From Sarcocystis neurona (Eukaryota > Apicomplexa > Conoidasida > Eucoccidiorida > Sarcocystidae), in assembly GCA_000727475.1 (NCBI GenBank), contig KL647289.1, forward strand, positions 4,344,019 to 4,408,018: a stretch of 64,000 nt of DNA, given 5' to 3'. The translations under genes were made by a program, and so were the position numbers. Shown in pieces: positions 1 to 14,100 of the stretch (position 1 is its first letter; each line of letters opens with the position of its first letter). Below the pieces are notes generated by a model. It searched no databases and had not been told where the DNA came from. It saw nothing but the letters and a program-made list of their open reading frames with translations.

Positions 1-2116
1 TGTAACAGCACGGTTAAATCCGCTTCGTTTCAAGGGTAAAGGACTCTTCCCCTGCTCGCACAGCCATCTGTTTAGAGCAGCTGGTCCGCCTCTCTTCATC
101 TCCACACCCCACCGTAGCTCTTTGTCTTTCACCACAAGTGCACAGGGTGGCTCCGACACTGGTTCTCCGCACAAAACTTCCTTGTGTCAGACTAGTTTGT
201 AAAGGTGGGAGCGTTTCGAGTGTTTGGCGATTCGACTGGTTCTAGCAAGAAGACGTGTAACACTGAAGAAGGCACTGAGCTTCGTGTTGGTATTATTGCA
301 CGTACAGGACATATGTGTGCGCCCAAACAGGGCGTCTCACCGATCAAACTAGCAGCTTGCTTGGGTCTTCAACGGCACATCATCCGCTGTTTCGGTCTTT
401 GCTCGTTTCCCCTTTCAAGCGTGTATGCTTCACATTCCCATCGTAGCACGTTAAAAATTGTCCCTAAAGTGTACTGAATATGGCTTTCCCCGCCTTGGAT
501 ATGGTTGTGCCTGTTGGGACGGTTCCGTAGTGTGGTGCATCTACACCACACGCTGCGTTTTTATAAACCCGGCTGCGATGGCGTAGACCACAAGGCGCGT
601 ACAAAGCGTAACATTCCATTGAGTTGTCGCGGCAATTCTCCGCAGCCGACCCCGAAAGCGCCTTCACAAGTTCGGCAAAGACGGAGTCTCCTCACTACGC
701 GGAGCAGGCCGTAATTCGCGCGTGTTCGCCTTGTCCACAACCCCTCCCCAATGTGGTCTATGCGCTAAAGTCTGCATGTGGACGCTGCTGCCCTGCGCGC
801 AAGCGCATGGCATTGATGTCGCTAGCCGCTGCAGACACAAAGCAATCGTGTGATGAGGCAGGGAACGAAGGAATTTCAAGCTGAATACACGCAGCAATGC
901 TTCGAGGACGTCCACCAGTATATTTTCGTGTTCACGAACCTCAACATCTGCCAGTGTACCACAGTGCGGGCCGCACAGAAGTCTCTGTTACTTTGGTGTT
1001 CAATGGAGCGAGTCGCAGTGAGCACCAGCGGGCAGCTCTCTATGTCCCATGAATGTCAACTGAAGCCAGCAGTTCGACAAATAGCAGTTCGTCCGCCGCC
1101 GTGCCTACAGGCTCGACGCCCGGCAGACCCCACACCATGTCGATGCCGCATGCAGCAGTAGCAAGCAACCACACCGACGCTGTAGTAGCGCCGAAGTAGT
1201 CGAAGAGAGTCTTTTCAAAGCGTGTACTGTATCTCGTAAATTATTAATTGTGCAACTGTTACCCTCGTTTCGTGAAAGTCTTTGAAAGCACGACACTGGT
1301 ACGAGGCTACGTGTCCTCGGGAAATGCGCAGAGTACAAGTTTCGCAAGCGTTCGTACGGTGCCTCGGGTGAAAAATTTCACCCACGGTATTGCATTGTCT
1401 TGAATGACGAACCAGTGCAGTGGCCACGCCGTGGCTGTGAAAGAGTTGCGGAGCGGAACTTCCGTGCTTTCCAGACCGATGAGAAAACTGTAGTCCGAAC
1501 CCGCTCAAGAACCGTTGTCCGCGCATTTTGCTGTATCATTGTTCGACTTCGCTTAAGAATTATTGCGCCTGCATTTCGCCGTATCCCGGTTCTTGGTAAA
1601 AAGTGCCACGAACACCCTCGTCGTGTGAGCTCGATCTGTTAAATTGCAAGACGTGATTGACGCATGTCAGTATACTACTCGTCTTGCTGTGTGCCTCTGA
1701 TACCATTCGTGCATCTGGCAGTCACCGCTTCTGGTAATCTCATTTTGCGTAATTTCTTTGATTTCAAGCGCATCAGTTGCAGCTGTTCCGGCGTGCCTGC
1801 ATTGCGGACGGAGGCGACTCCGTGGGTTGTCGTGCGTGTAGGTGAGGACACACGAATACGTCGTCATGCGGCAGGCCTCCAGATTATGGCTCCCAGAGCG
1901 AGAGACCCGGCTAATTTGGGCTCGATTCAACATTCACAGTAAGAAGCTTTGGCTCTCTCTTACAACGCTGTTGCGTGCGTAGCGTACATTGGTATTGATA
2001 CATCAGGCCGCCTTGCATTAAGCACGTCGTCTGTCGCTTCATTTCCGTTGTCCCAAGCTTCCGTTTTTCCAGCTGAAGGCTCCTCATCTCTGTCGTCGCT
2101 CCAACTCCCGTACCCC
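1..2116. other. No supported gene; upstream region of the UTP20 gene
   Basis: All open frames here are under about 105 codons, overlap each other on both strands and contain no motif I recognise. The stretch probably holds the promoter and 5' untranslated region of the gene that starts near 2117. No TATA-like element or other clear core promoter was found. Confidence 0.5.
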
Positions 2117-5100
2117 ATGGCGTCGCCGCAGCTTCAGCCATTCGAGGTGTCAAGAACTGCCGCACCGGCTACGCCGGTCGCAGCTTGCAGCAGGGGTGGT
2201 GCACTTTGCTGCAGCACACTTGGTAACCGCAGCTGTCGAAGATGTGACAACAGGTGCCCAGAGACCGGGGCGGGAGGCATCGCTGGAAAGAAGCGGCGAC
2301 GGGCTATCGCAGCTTCTTCTAGTGAGAGTGCAGCTTCACCTGCTGTAGACACGGCGGCCGCAGCAGCGCAACGGCGGGTGCGGAATACACAAGTGAAGCA
2401 TTTCGATCCTGCCACCAGGCGTTTTGTCTTCCTTTCCTTTGCCCAACAGCTGCAGCAGAAGCTGCAGCATCATGTGGCACCGCTGCACCGCAGTGGCGCG
2501 CTAGACCTGCTCCAGCAGCAGCAGATCTGGTTGCGGCACAGTGTAGGATGCGCGGGCATACGGCGTATGAAGTCTGCAGCTGACGACGATTCACGCCGAA
2601 ACATAGGGAGAACCTCAGGTGACCAATATGTTCACACTTCTACGTCGTCTATACGAGTATCTCCGCACACTGGTATAGATTACGTTTTCGACGTACACGT
2701 TCAGGTGAAAGAGGTTTGTGGAGGCAGACATCGGTAGCCTTCACTCCAGTGACAGTGAACAAGTCAGTTGTAGATTGCATGTATGTCATGTCTGTTGTGC
2801 GGGAATCCATTTTCATTTGCAAACGAAGACCGGCAGCCACAGCAGGGTAACACGTGACTGAAAGTATATGACTCCTCTGTGACGCGTCTGTGATACGCCA
2901 GTGCAATAGGTTGCTTTTTTCTTCTTGTGGTGCTGCATGGGGAGGACGTCTCAAGCACAGAGTGCCACTGGGTACTTCGTTTCTTCACTTGGTGAACGCT
3001 TCGGGGGACAATTTAAAGCGTTGACATGGGCGACTGGAAGAAATTTCAGTCCGCTTATGCTGATGCTTTTTGCCAGCATATCTTCCCGGACCTTCTGTCT
3101 GTGTGTATTTCGTTTAAGTGGTTGGTAGCGAATTCGTGAGTAGACTGTTGCTGAGCCGGATCTTTTCATGTGAAGATGAACTTGCGTTTTACCTGCGGCT
3201 TTCCTTCCCTGTTACAGAGCTAGACTACTCCGCCTTCCGCGCGATGGTGCAAGAATATAAATTTGCCCGCAATCCACCGCGGTTGGCTTCGCTCCTGACT
3301 GAGCTGCAGTGCCTTTCTTCTACACTACCGCTACTACTGCTGGAGCGGCAGCGCATCGTCCAACTTCTCCTCCGCCACATCGTGTGCGAGGAATGTTGCA
3401 CGGTTGTCTTAGCGCTGCTTCAAGCGCTTGCAAAGGTAAGACGACCTTGTTCTGCATTCAGAGACGCTGTATGGGGTGTGAGATTGTTCCCATAGCATAT
3501 AACAGTCGGCTTTGGGGACCTGTGCACTTTTTCTAAAACGCACGTGGACGTAGAGGCATAGTTTCAAATGCGCACACGCTTTGAATGTTGTGTTGGCGCC
3601 CAACAAGAAGGCTCTGCATCGTGGGCGAGCACACAGGTATTGACGTGTTCCTCGGTGTCGCAGCTGAGGTATGCTGAAATGTTACTATGTCGTTTTTCAC
3701 CCTGCGTATAGGCTTTTACGTTCCAACATGATTACCAGGAGGTCCAACCGTGCACGGGATCCATTATTGACTGACGTACACGCGTTTAGCGGGAGCTGAC
3801 ATACGCTTCAAGCAGACACATTCTATAGGCGTGTATTACGAGAAATCCAAGCGTGAAACTATTCCTGAAAGTCTTTCGTTGGCGTCAACTATGTGACAAC
3901 CGTCTGTGCAGGATTTGCGAGCAGAGCTAGCTCCCTATCTGCCGTCTATCTTTTCCACGCTGCTGCTGGTACTGCAACAACTTGAGAGCGAGGCTGATGC
4001 GGAGCGCCTCAGCCTTCTTTTTGCCTGCGTCAGCAACCTCTTCCGGTAAGCTGTGTGCGCGATCCGAGTTGACCTGTAGCGGTTGCAGGAGCGAAATTTC
4101 GGACGTGCGCTTTCCGTCGGATTTGCTATAAAGGCCGTCTCACGATGCCGTCGGCTATCCCCGTCGATGTGTGATGTAAGGCGTAGTGCGTAGCGGTTTC
4201 TTATCTTCGTGAGAGTGTGGCCGATATTCACGCATATGTATGTATATATATATATGTACTGTATGTACGTCTGCGTGCGCGGGTATTCCTGCTGTGCCCT
4301 CCGGAGTGTGTAAATTCGTGCATCCACGCAAACTTGTAGTATGCAAACTAGAAGTCTACGGAGCTCACCCGAGCAATATGTCTGGGCAAAGTTGGTGTTT
4401 CTTGTGGACCTCCTCTTTTCAAATTTGTGTATCATAATGCGTGCATCCACTTGGACGACAGATCTTGGATCGAAAATTCCACCAGCTCATTTTTCTGGTT
4501 AATTTTTATGCTTGTCGTCAGCTACCTGGCGAAGCCCCTGCTCGGCGACTTTCGCTTTGCACTGGACTTATACTTGCCATGGCTGTGCGGGGCGGTTGCT
4601 GTCGGTAAACGCTCTTCAAGGTGCAGCGAAACAAGTGACGCAGCAGTTGAGTTTGGACAAGCGCAGGAATATCAGAAATCGTGTGAGCGCGTGTCACCGC
4701 AGTTGGCAGACCCAGATGCTACCGCGAGTGAAGAGTTGGAAGCTCCTCCAACTTCAGCAGATGTTTCTGCAACGCTCGAAAGCGCACGTCGGGCGGTAGG
4801 AAGCAGAGCGGTATCGAGGAAGAATCATCGGTTGTCAAAAAATGCTTCCCGCCTGCCCGAAGTGCAGATCCTTGCTGCTCAGGCCTTTGCGTGCCTACTG
4901 CGCAAGGCTGCAGCTGACGAAGACGGAGGCGCACTTCTCCACTGCGTCCATGAGTTGATGATGTGTATCAGCCGGTGAGTGCAAGGAAGACTAGTATACT
5001 GGAGCACCACCCGTGGTTACACAAGTGTGTACGACATATATTGTGTGAAGGTGTTTGCAGATCTGGAAGCTTGTGCTCGCCGTCTGGTGTGCTTCTGACG

Positions 5101-8100
5101 TCGCGTACTTCGTTCGTCAAACGCAAGTTGTGTTACTTGCGTGGTTGAGCACTTTCAGCGTACTGCTTCTTCCTTTGACGACAGCTAGTGAGGATCGTTC
5201 ATTCTCAGGTTTTAAGTGAGCAGCCGTGGACTGAGAGCATTGCTTGTGTGACTTTGTCGTCCAGGTGTTCGCCGCGATCCTCGCCGATTCTTGCGGAAGC
5301 CTTTGGACGGGTACTGTTCGAAACCGTCCGAAGCTTCCACCATTCATTGTCCTCTTCTTTTGATCGACTTCTGCGCTTCCTTTTGGCCTCGGTGTTATTT
5401 CAAAAGACGTACAAGGACAGCGTTTCCGGTGTTGAGTATTCACCGACAGCCTCTTGTTCTCACCCAGAATCGGCACTGACCGCTGGCACGGTCAGTGAAG
5501 TAGACGGAAGCAGTGGGCAGCCGCCACTGGAAGAAGAGGTAGTTCTGACAAGGTTGAGAGAGAGCAAGAGACGGAAGCGAATGAGTGCCGGGGAACACGG
5601 CGTTGTACCCTGTCGTCTTGACGGGGATATTGCCGATGTTGAAGCACTGTTTGAAGAGGCGAACTGTCACACGGCCGAGCACGCGGAGCGTTCGAGGGAG
5701 CAGAATTGTGGGCGTTATGATGTTGCGGGTGATGGGCGTCGGATTAAATCGCAGACGGAGCGTTTCCGTGGCAACGTCGATGAAGCAGCGAATACACTTG
5801 CTGCATCTTCAGCAGACACGGAAGAGACCTCGTGCTTATTCCCGTATTTCTATCAGGTTAAATGTCTGGAGACACTGTTGAAGCTAGTTCGGCTGCATGC
5901 AGGAAGCATGCAGAGCAAAGCAGCACACGAGGTGCAGGCACTTCTACTGGAATTTCTTGCTGCAGCGCTGAAAGCAAGGAGCGCTTCGACTGAGGACCCC
6001 GTCACACCAGCGGGTGTCCCGCGGTTTAATGAGGGGACACGTGAAAGACAAGCCACCAGCAATAAATGTGATCTTCAGGTAGCCGACGGCACCGTTACTG
6101 CATACACGAGCGGAACTGCATTGAGCAGTAATAGCACATGCACTAGTGATGTTCAGTGTGTTGTAATAGGCGGGTCACCCTCTGTGCCGTTCGTCGACTT
6201 TCTGCACTCGTCCTTTTTACCTTACTTCTATGAACGCCCAGCTCCGCGTAGTTTAAGTTCGCACCCATATTTCCGGTCGTGCGGAACTTGGCTCCTCGCT
6301 AGTGAGCCAGGCACTTCTTGTTTTCTTCGACCGGAGGCAGTCACACAGACTGCTTCAAGTGAAAGCCTGCCCAGCGTTAGCGCTGTGCGTCTACGGTTGA
6401 CGACGACGGCTAGAATGAAAAATTCGTTTTTCGTCGGATTCGGGCTGTTGTCTCTTCTTGAGTTTGTGGGAGATTGGGCGGCGGCAATCCCGCGACTGCA
6501 GGGAAGCTTTGACGATTTTGCACATCGCCTGCTGCGTGTTCTTGCGCCATACGCGCGTCCTCTCAATTCGACCAGAGGAAGAGAAGTGAACAGCTCTAAG
6601 CCGGCTAATACGCCTCCGACACGGAGGACCACTCTCTCAAGTACTCCTCCTATCCTACGTCCGCTTGTTGATTTTCTTCAGTGCTGTCCCACCTTGTGTT
6701 CATCTGGTCGGTGCGTCTTGCAGCGAATGGAGGGTCGTCACAGTGATGCAGCGTGGCTGCGTATGTATGAGACGAGTGCAGTTTTCGCCGTAATACTGCC
6801 CTGTGCGTTTCTTCGCCTGATCGCAGTCACGTGGCGTGCCATACCGAAGAGCTTCGCTGCAGCAATCTCCACAGTGGCGCCAGATTTGCTGAAAGACTTG
6901 CTCCTATCCCCGGAGAAATTAGAGCAACTTTCGTCGGCTTGTAGCCAGCAGGCTATCCCCTTTGCTGCACGGCGCGGCCAAGACCAGCTGCAGCAGCACT
7001 CCATGTCAGGGGATGACTGTCACGCTGCGGGATGCTGGCGTGCGCGGCTTGGTGATGTGTATTTAGATTGCTGTGTCGCCTTCATTTCGCTTCTGCAGCA
7101 TCCGGAACTACTGTTAGCTGAGCCCGAGACTTACCCTATACGCGTGCGGGGTTTTGTAGACGAGTACGCTCTGCATGCATTGCGACCAGCCTTCGACTTT
7201 CTCGTGTGGTGCTTCTGTGACCGGCGTCGTGATATCGTTTCCTCCCAGCCAACACAACACTTGCATAGTTCTGTTGTTGGGAGTTTTACTGACGTAGCTG
7301 CTGAAGCACGTCGGGCGCATGCTGTCGGAGACGGGGAACGGTATGTTCTTTCTTCGTCTCAGTGGCGCCGAAGTGCGTCTGGTGTTCTTTTGGCCGAGCA
7401 GCTGCGCACGTTTTGGGACACTTTAAGGTCCGGCTCTACCATTTGGAATACGGCTGCTTGCTTACGCCGTGGTCTCAATGCGCTTACGGCTGCCTTCGAC
7501 GAACTGCTATGTTGGATAAGTGACTGGAATGTTACAAGTGTCCGCACTCCGCTATTGTCCAGGCGCCAACACGAGGAAGGTCAAACGGAAGTTTTAATGT
7601 ATGTGTGGGGATTGATGACGTGGGCGCAGCCTCTTCTTGGGTGCGTGTCAGCGTCGTGTTCAAGCCAGTCAGTGTCAAAATCCGCAATCTTCGGCCTTCT
7701 ACGGGCCGAATTTGAGGAAGAACAGTTCTGGCGCGCAGTTCAGGAACTTCAGGACCGGCTGCTGAAGTTCATTTTTTGCGCGATTGTTTGGATTGCGAAA
7801 GGGCTGGTGGGTCGCTCAGAATACGAGTACAGTCAAGGGGCGGTTTCCGAATCTACTGCTGGAAACGTTGGGAAGGCGGCAATCACGCGAGAGTGCCATC
7901 GGAGATGCAGGACCGATTCCGGGCAGAACAAGAGGATGACGGTGCCCGACGAGTCACACACAGGAGCAGAACAGCCATATAGGAAGCTGTCAATGATATG
8001 TTTTCAGGTGCTGCGCCAGAGCGTGGATTGTCTTTCTACACTTGCGGCAGGACACACATTTTCCAAAGGCGAAATCCCGTCCCTTCCCTTCCTTAACACG

Positions 8101-11100
8101 CGTCATATAGCGTGCATTTTTCAGCAGCTCGCGTATGGTGGTGAATCACAAGACGGCGATGGGCCGCAGAGAGACTTGAGCACTTCGGCAACCGACGACG
8201 AGGTTGAAGGACTCGGCAAAAATACGCTTCTGTGCGCTCAGAACCAGGCGACTAGCGACGGACAACAAATCGCTTGTAGCGTCCTGCGTATGCTACTCGG
8301 AGGCTGTACGTCATCCGCTGTTCCACCAGAGAAGTCAGAAGACAGTATGCAATCGACGTATTTTGAAGGGGAGTTAGCCCTGGAAAAGTTGAGTTGCTCT
8401 ACTGGAGAACACATGCAAAGCGACTGGGGGTTTTTTGGTGAGGCGCCCGCGGCAGCGAGGTGGGTAGTGCTGCTGCTTTCTCTCTTCGATGCCACGGACT
8501 GCCCCTCGAGCAGTTCAACTATGAAACCCTTCTTGCTTCCCTTGCTGCAGTGTTGTCTTGACTGTCTACAAGCGTTTACCGCGGAGGCTCACCACGCGGC
8601 GATCGAGGCCGCGCAGGGTGTTGAGTCACGCAGTCAGCAGGGCTTTCGCGGTGTCCGAGAGACTGCAGCCGAGGCATTTCTGAGAGAGGCTCATGGATGG
8701 CCTGCGGAGTCGATGTTGAAGGCAGCGGACAGTACTCAAAGGCCTTTGGGACTGCGTATTGTGGATCAGGGAATGACTCTGGTGACCACAGCAGTCAGGG
8801 CAAGTCTTCCAGTTTTACTGCCGTGCTTAAGTTCACCTTGCCGAAGCCTGCGACTGACGGTGGCGCGCTTGCTTTTGCGTTGTAGCGTCACACCAGGACA
8901 GCTGGTACCTGTGGATGCGTCTGGTTGCTGCAGCGCCATGTACCCACTGCGTTCCGGTACTCTACCGGGCGCAAGCGGCCAGGTCCTCGTTGAGAGCGAT
9001 GCCAGTCTTTGCATCAGCAGTTGCCGAGACCTTTTTCAGGATATAGTCGACTTAGAAAGCACAGAAATCTGCTTGAACGAAGAACGACGTCTGACGCGAT
9101 TGGTGGAAAAAGTAGGGCAGTCTTCACTTCAGTTGTTTCAAGACGGCGACGGTTCATCTGGGAATCACCTGGAGCACGTGCGATGCCGGGTGTCCGTTGA
9201 AAGCTGGCAGGAAAGGCGCGCGTCATCTCTGTTGCTTGGTTTTGAGTGCGCGGTGCGTGTCCTGGTAGCACAGTTCTCCGTAAGGTTTACTCCTTTGTGG
9301 CAGGCGGCAGTCGATGCTCTTTACCGGCTTGGGCAGAAAGCAGCGAATCCTGATCAGCTGGGAAGGGGCTCATCGCTATCAAGTACGGAAGAGGGTGATG
9401 GCTTACCTGAGGCGCGTTCCTATGATACCCCTACCGCAGGCATTTGCCCCGACCACTGGTTCAGCTTGTTGCCCATGATGTGGCGGATAGTCGTTGGCGA
9501 GGTTCGCCGTGCTGAAGACGAGCTGAACCAGCTGCATACTCGGGCTGACGAGAATGACAGGCGACAGTCGCACGTGCAAGAGCACCAGGCACAGCAGCAA
9601 GCCGAAGACCACGTATACCACGATGTCAAGCGGAGCAGCAGTTTGTCAGTTGAAAGTGGCTTTAAGCGTACTGCTGACCATGGAGTGGACACCAGTAGCG
9701 CGAAAGCATCTGGTGTGGACTGTACGAGCAGCAGCCGCGCATTAGTACTAGCAGCGTGGCGTCAGGGTAGTTCGGAGATTGCAGGCGGTCAGGACTTGCT
9801 GGAAAACGGGATTCAAGAAGCAGACGCACTGAGTCGTCACACACAGCTGCTACGCGTAGTCGAGAACATCAACAGAATTACATTCTCTGGTGTAGGGGGG
9901 GACGATATCATGGAAAGCTTTCGGTCGCCGAAGGTTCCTGGAGACAGCAAATGCCCACCGCTTTCAATACAGCAGAGAGAAGACAACCTTGCTGAATACA
10001 AAGAGGGTGAAACGTGTGAAACGGAAGATGCGAGTGACGAAAGCGTTACGGTGTTTCCTGGAACGGAGCTCCAGTGCACGAGTGACAATTGCACGAAAAT
10101 TTGTGGACTGAAACAGTCACCGAATCTGACGATGTCTACGGGAACAAAACAAGGAAACCGTGAGGATCACTTATGTATGAAGAAGCACGTGGAGACGCTG
10201 AAGCGAACACAATGGACTTTGTCCGAGGCGTTGCGACTTGTTGGTGCACTTACAACTGACGCTGCTGAGGGTTGTGCAGTCGCTGAGGTGGATGATGTGC
10301 AGGCGGAGCACACTTGTAGGCAAAAGCGGCGGCAGAATCAAGAATTCGCAGTTTCCGCGCATGAAGTCGCGTCCTCGAATACCACTCGTGTATCGTTAAT
10401 CCCAAGATTGTGCAGTGTGCTGCGAGCCGTTGTGGCTCTTGGAACCACCCGTGTCACCCGCCGCTTGCGACTCTCAACTAAGGGCACGAGCACGCAGTGG
10501 AAACGATCGTCTACAGGTCGATTGTATCCGTCGAAGGAGTCGTTTCAAGCCGTCAGTGTGGAATCAGGATTCGTTAGTGCAGTGGAAGATTATTTAAGTC
10601 TGGCAGAGGTGGTTTCGGACATGTGGAGCCGGCTGCTGGGATGCTGTGCTCAGCGCGTCATTACCGTAGCCGATTCTACATTGCAGCAACTCTCCGTAAA
10701 GGTGAGAAAGAACGCTGTTGGAATATCTTTTGAAAAGAATTTGAAGTGTGAAGTTGCTCTTCGTTGTAGAACGTGGCAGAATACCGGCTTGACTCGTCGG
10801 TGTAGACAGAATGCAGTCGAGCGCCCAGCAGCGCCTTACGCGGTACCCGATGGGCGTAGGTCGGCTGCATGTGAGAGAGCGGACGTCATCACATATGTGT
10901 GGGAGAGGAGTTCTGAACTCTGCTGAACGGTCACACGCTAAATTCCTGTCTTACAAAGTCGCTTTCTTCTGTTTCAAATGTCACCGATTTCCTTGTGTCA
11001 GGTGCTGCAGTTGTGCCCCACTTTGCGGTCGCGACTCCAACCTTACGCACCTTTGCTGGAGCAGCTGATTGTTAATAAAGGCGTCAGCGATATTTTGCTG

Positions 11101-14100
11101 CGCCTGCGCGTAAAGGATACAAAGCAACAGGGGTCTGAGTTGAAAATGTCTGAAGACCAGCAAGCGGATACGGCTGGAGACATAGGGCCGGACAGACACT
11201 CGGGCGAGGGCGACGTTTTGAACCGTGACAAGGCAAATGGTGCGATGGAAGGTGGCATTGTTCTGTTGGGAGAGCACAAGGATACGGTTCTTCCGCTGCT
11301 AGTGCGTCTCCTTCTGACAAAAGTTCAACAGCGCGCGTAAGTCTTCTCAGTACAAACTTGCGGCGCTAGCGAGGAGCTCGCTTTATTCTCATCTGGTCGA
11401 GACGCACTAAGGGGCCACACTCTTACACGGCCGAGCTATCAGTGTATGTGCGTCGAGGTGCCCATGTACGCAGTCGGGTAGACACGTAGAGTGCTCTGCT
11501 GAGTGTTGTGTCTGCCATGTTATTCTTCAGAACTAAGCGGTCTGCAACGACATCTTTTTCTCAACGTCGCACCATTTTGTCCTTCATCTCCTCAATCGCG
11601 GCTGAGGAGCTCCCTTTGGTGCTGGCTGTGCTTCTTCATCCTCTCACATGCGTTAGACAGCTTCACGGTCCTCTTCATTGTGAAGGCGGCAAGGACTGTA
11701 GTGGTGTGGGCCTGGGCCCTACCGAGAAAGCAGAACGAGTACACCCGCCGGTTACTCTGGACGCGTGCAGCGCCCCGACCTCCTTTACCAGCAGGAGCGT
11801 GACGGACATTAGCATCCTGAGATCTGGCTACAGCAGTGAAGCTGGGATTTATTGTTGCCCTTCGCCAATTCCTCAAAGAGCGCTTTCAGGGTTTGCGAAA
11901 GAAGAGGTTCTGCGCAATGTTGTTGTTGAATGTGTGACTCGACAACGGAGCAGAGTCAGGAAAGGTAAAGACGGACCGCCGGACCAAGCTCGTCAGGGTA
12001 ACGGCGCTACAGCAGCCAGATCGTCCGTTTCCGTACCTGCAGCGGTCGAAACGGAGCAAATGAAATGGGCTAACGTTGAAAGCTGGAATGCAACGCGCGA
12101 ACCTGCTGCAGTCATCGTTGAAACAGAACTTCCACAAGATGGCTCGTTAGTTGCGATTAGTTTAGCGCCCGCGTGTCTCCCACCGCAGTCCCTAACTCGT
12201 CTTCGAGGCTGCCTGGAGACTTTGAAACAGCTGCAGGAGCTCGTTGGACAACTACTGCGCCCTGCTGCGCCGTTTCTAATGCGGTTCTACTGTACCCTCT
12301 TACAGCAACTTGCAGCGAAACGGGAGCTTTCGCAGGCAGGTTGCGACGTCTCCCGCGCAGCCACGGCTACCGTGGACTGTACGAACTTTATAAACGAGCC
12401 GGGCAAAAGCAGTGCAGTGGAAGCGCCACTGTCAGCGGAGGCGTCAAAGGCGTACTCGAAGTCCACTTACCAGAAGGCGGTAGTGCACTCTGTTCTGCTT
12501 CTGCTGAAACAGCTACTGGATCTCTTCCCAGACGATGCTGCAACTTGGCAGACGCTTCTGCGAGACGCTACGGCCCCTCTCCAGCAGCTACTGGAGGCAG
12601 CAATAGCAACCGCCGCCGCGTCTCCGGTGTACAGCGGCGGACCTGGGAAAAGTGGCAGGCATGAAAAGAAATCCATACCGGCCGTCATATCCCTGGTAGC
12701 CTCTTGGGCTGCTCACCCGGTGTGTCTCCTGTGAAATTAATAATTCACTGTATAAGCACTACGGCTGGATGATGTGTGCTCCATTGAAGGTGTCCTCAGT
12801 GCACTGAAGGTGATGCTGAGTTCGGAATGCATTCCCGTGCTAACGGTCAGCGACACGTGAAAGCATGCAGTACGGAAGACGTCAACACGTTTGCTCTGCA
12901 TAAGCGTTCACGTCTTTGTCTGGATGTATTCTAGCAATTTCAGATGCTGCACTGGTTTAGACCAGCAAACTGCCATGTATGGACACACGTGATGTTTCAT
13001 TTTGCCCACAGTTTTGCGTCAGCAGAGACGGGGATAAAAAAAACATCAAAAAATGTTTGTGTAATCGTGAGAGCTAAACTTTTTCATCCTGGCATCTCAA
13101 CAACTGTGCACGATGAAGACCTTTGCCATGGCCCTGCGTTGCTATCTGGGCTTTCGTAGTTGCTAAGTGGACACTTGGCCGTACCGGGGGTTTCCACAAA
13201 ACATAATGTAATGCGTATGCACTTGTGCACTTCTCACAGGCTGCTGCTCGTTTTAGCATTTCTGTTGGGTGAAGTAAGGTAGAAGTTGATGTGTAAAGCG
13301 GAAAGTGTCAAAAATGATGAGGGTCCGTTGATCGCCGTGCTCCACCCGTACGTTTACAGAAGAAGCCGTCTTTTTCAGCCACACCTGTCTGTGTTTCTCC
13401 GCTCAGGCGTACTACTCTTTTTTCACAGCGCTTCTTCCCCACGCGCTTACCGCTCTCTTTAGAGTTCCAGCGACACCGGCGGTGCTACGAGCGGTCTGTT
13501 TGAGAGACAGACTGGTGCACGGAAGCAAACCTCCCTGTGGGAGGAGCCTGGGGGTGCTTGATGCTGCCATCGACGTGGCGCTACAACTGTCGTGCGGCAG
13601 TCCTGGAGAAACCGAAGAATATGGCAAGCGGCATGGTGCAAAGGAGCGGACTCGCAACCGGAGGAGGCGCGATTATGGCTCGGAGTCATCTACTTCAGAG
13701 GCCGAGGATTTCACAGACGAGAAAAATGAGTTACTGGGTGAACCGGCAGGCGCGTCGGTGCAGCAGCAAACTACTATTTGGCAACGCGAACAGCAGGAAC
13801 TCCTCCGTGCAGCGCAGTATCAGAGGGAGGGGATGAACGTTTTGCGTCCATATCTTCCAGGACTGCTCAAGTCATTGGAAGTTCTGTTTCAGCGTCGGTC
13901 GGCAGCTATCCAAAGCGCTACAGGCGTATCGGTCTCTAGAAGTTTGCCGTCCAAAGCCATTTCAGCAGGAGTGTGTAGTCCTTGCGACGAAACGATTATA
14001 GGAACCAGGCGCGAAGGGGATTCCGAGAAAAGATGTGAGCGCGATGAGAGCAATGCAATTATTGTCGTGAGGGTTAAGGAGATGCAGCTGCTTACGCGTA

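Noticed and set aside
3935..4450. 171-codon - strand frame over UTP20 exon 3 and its intron
   Set aside because: Runs through the TA microsatellite and is antisense to a conserved exon.
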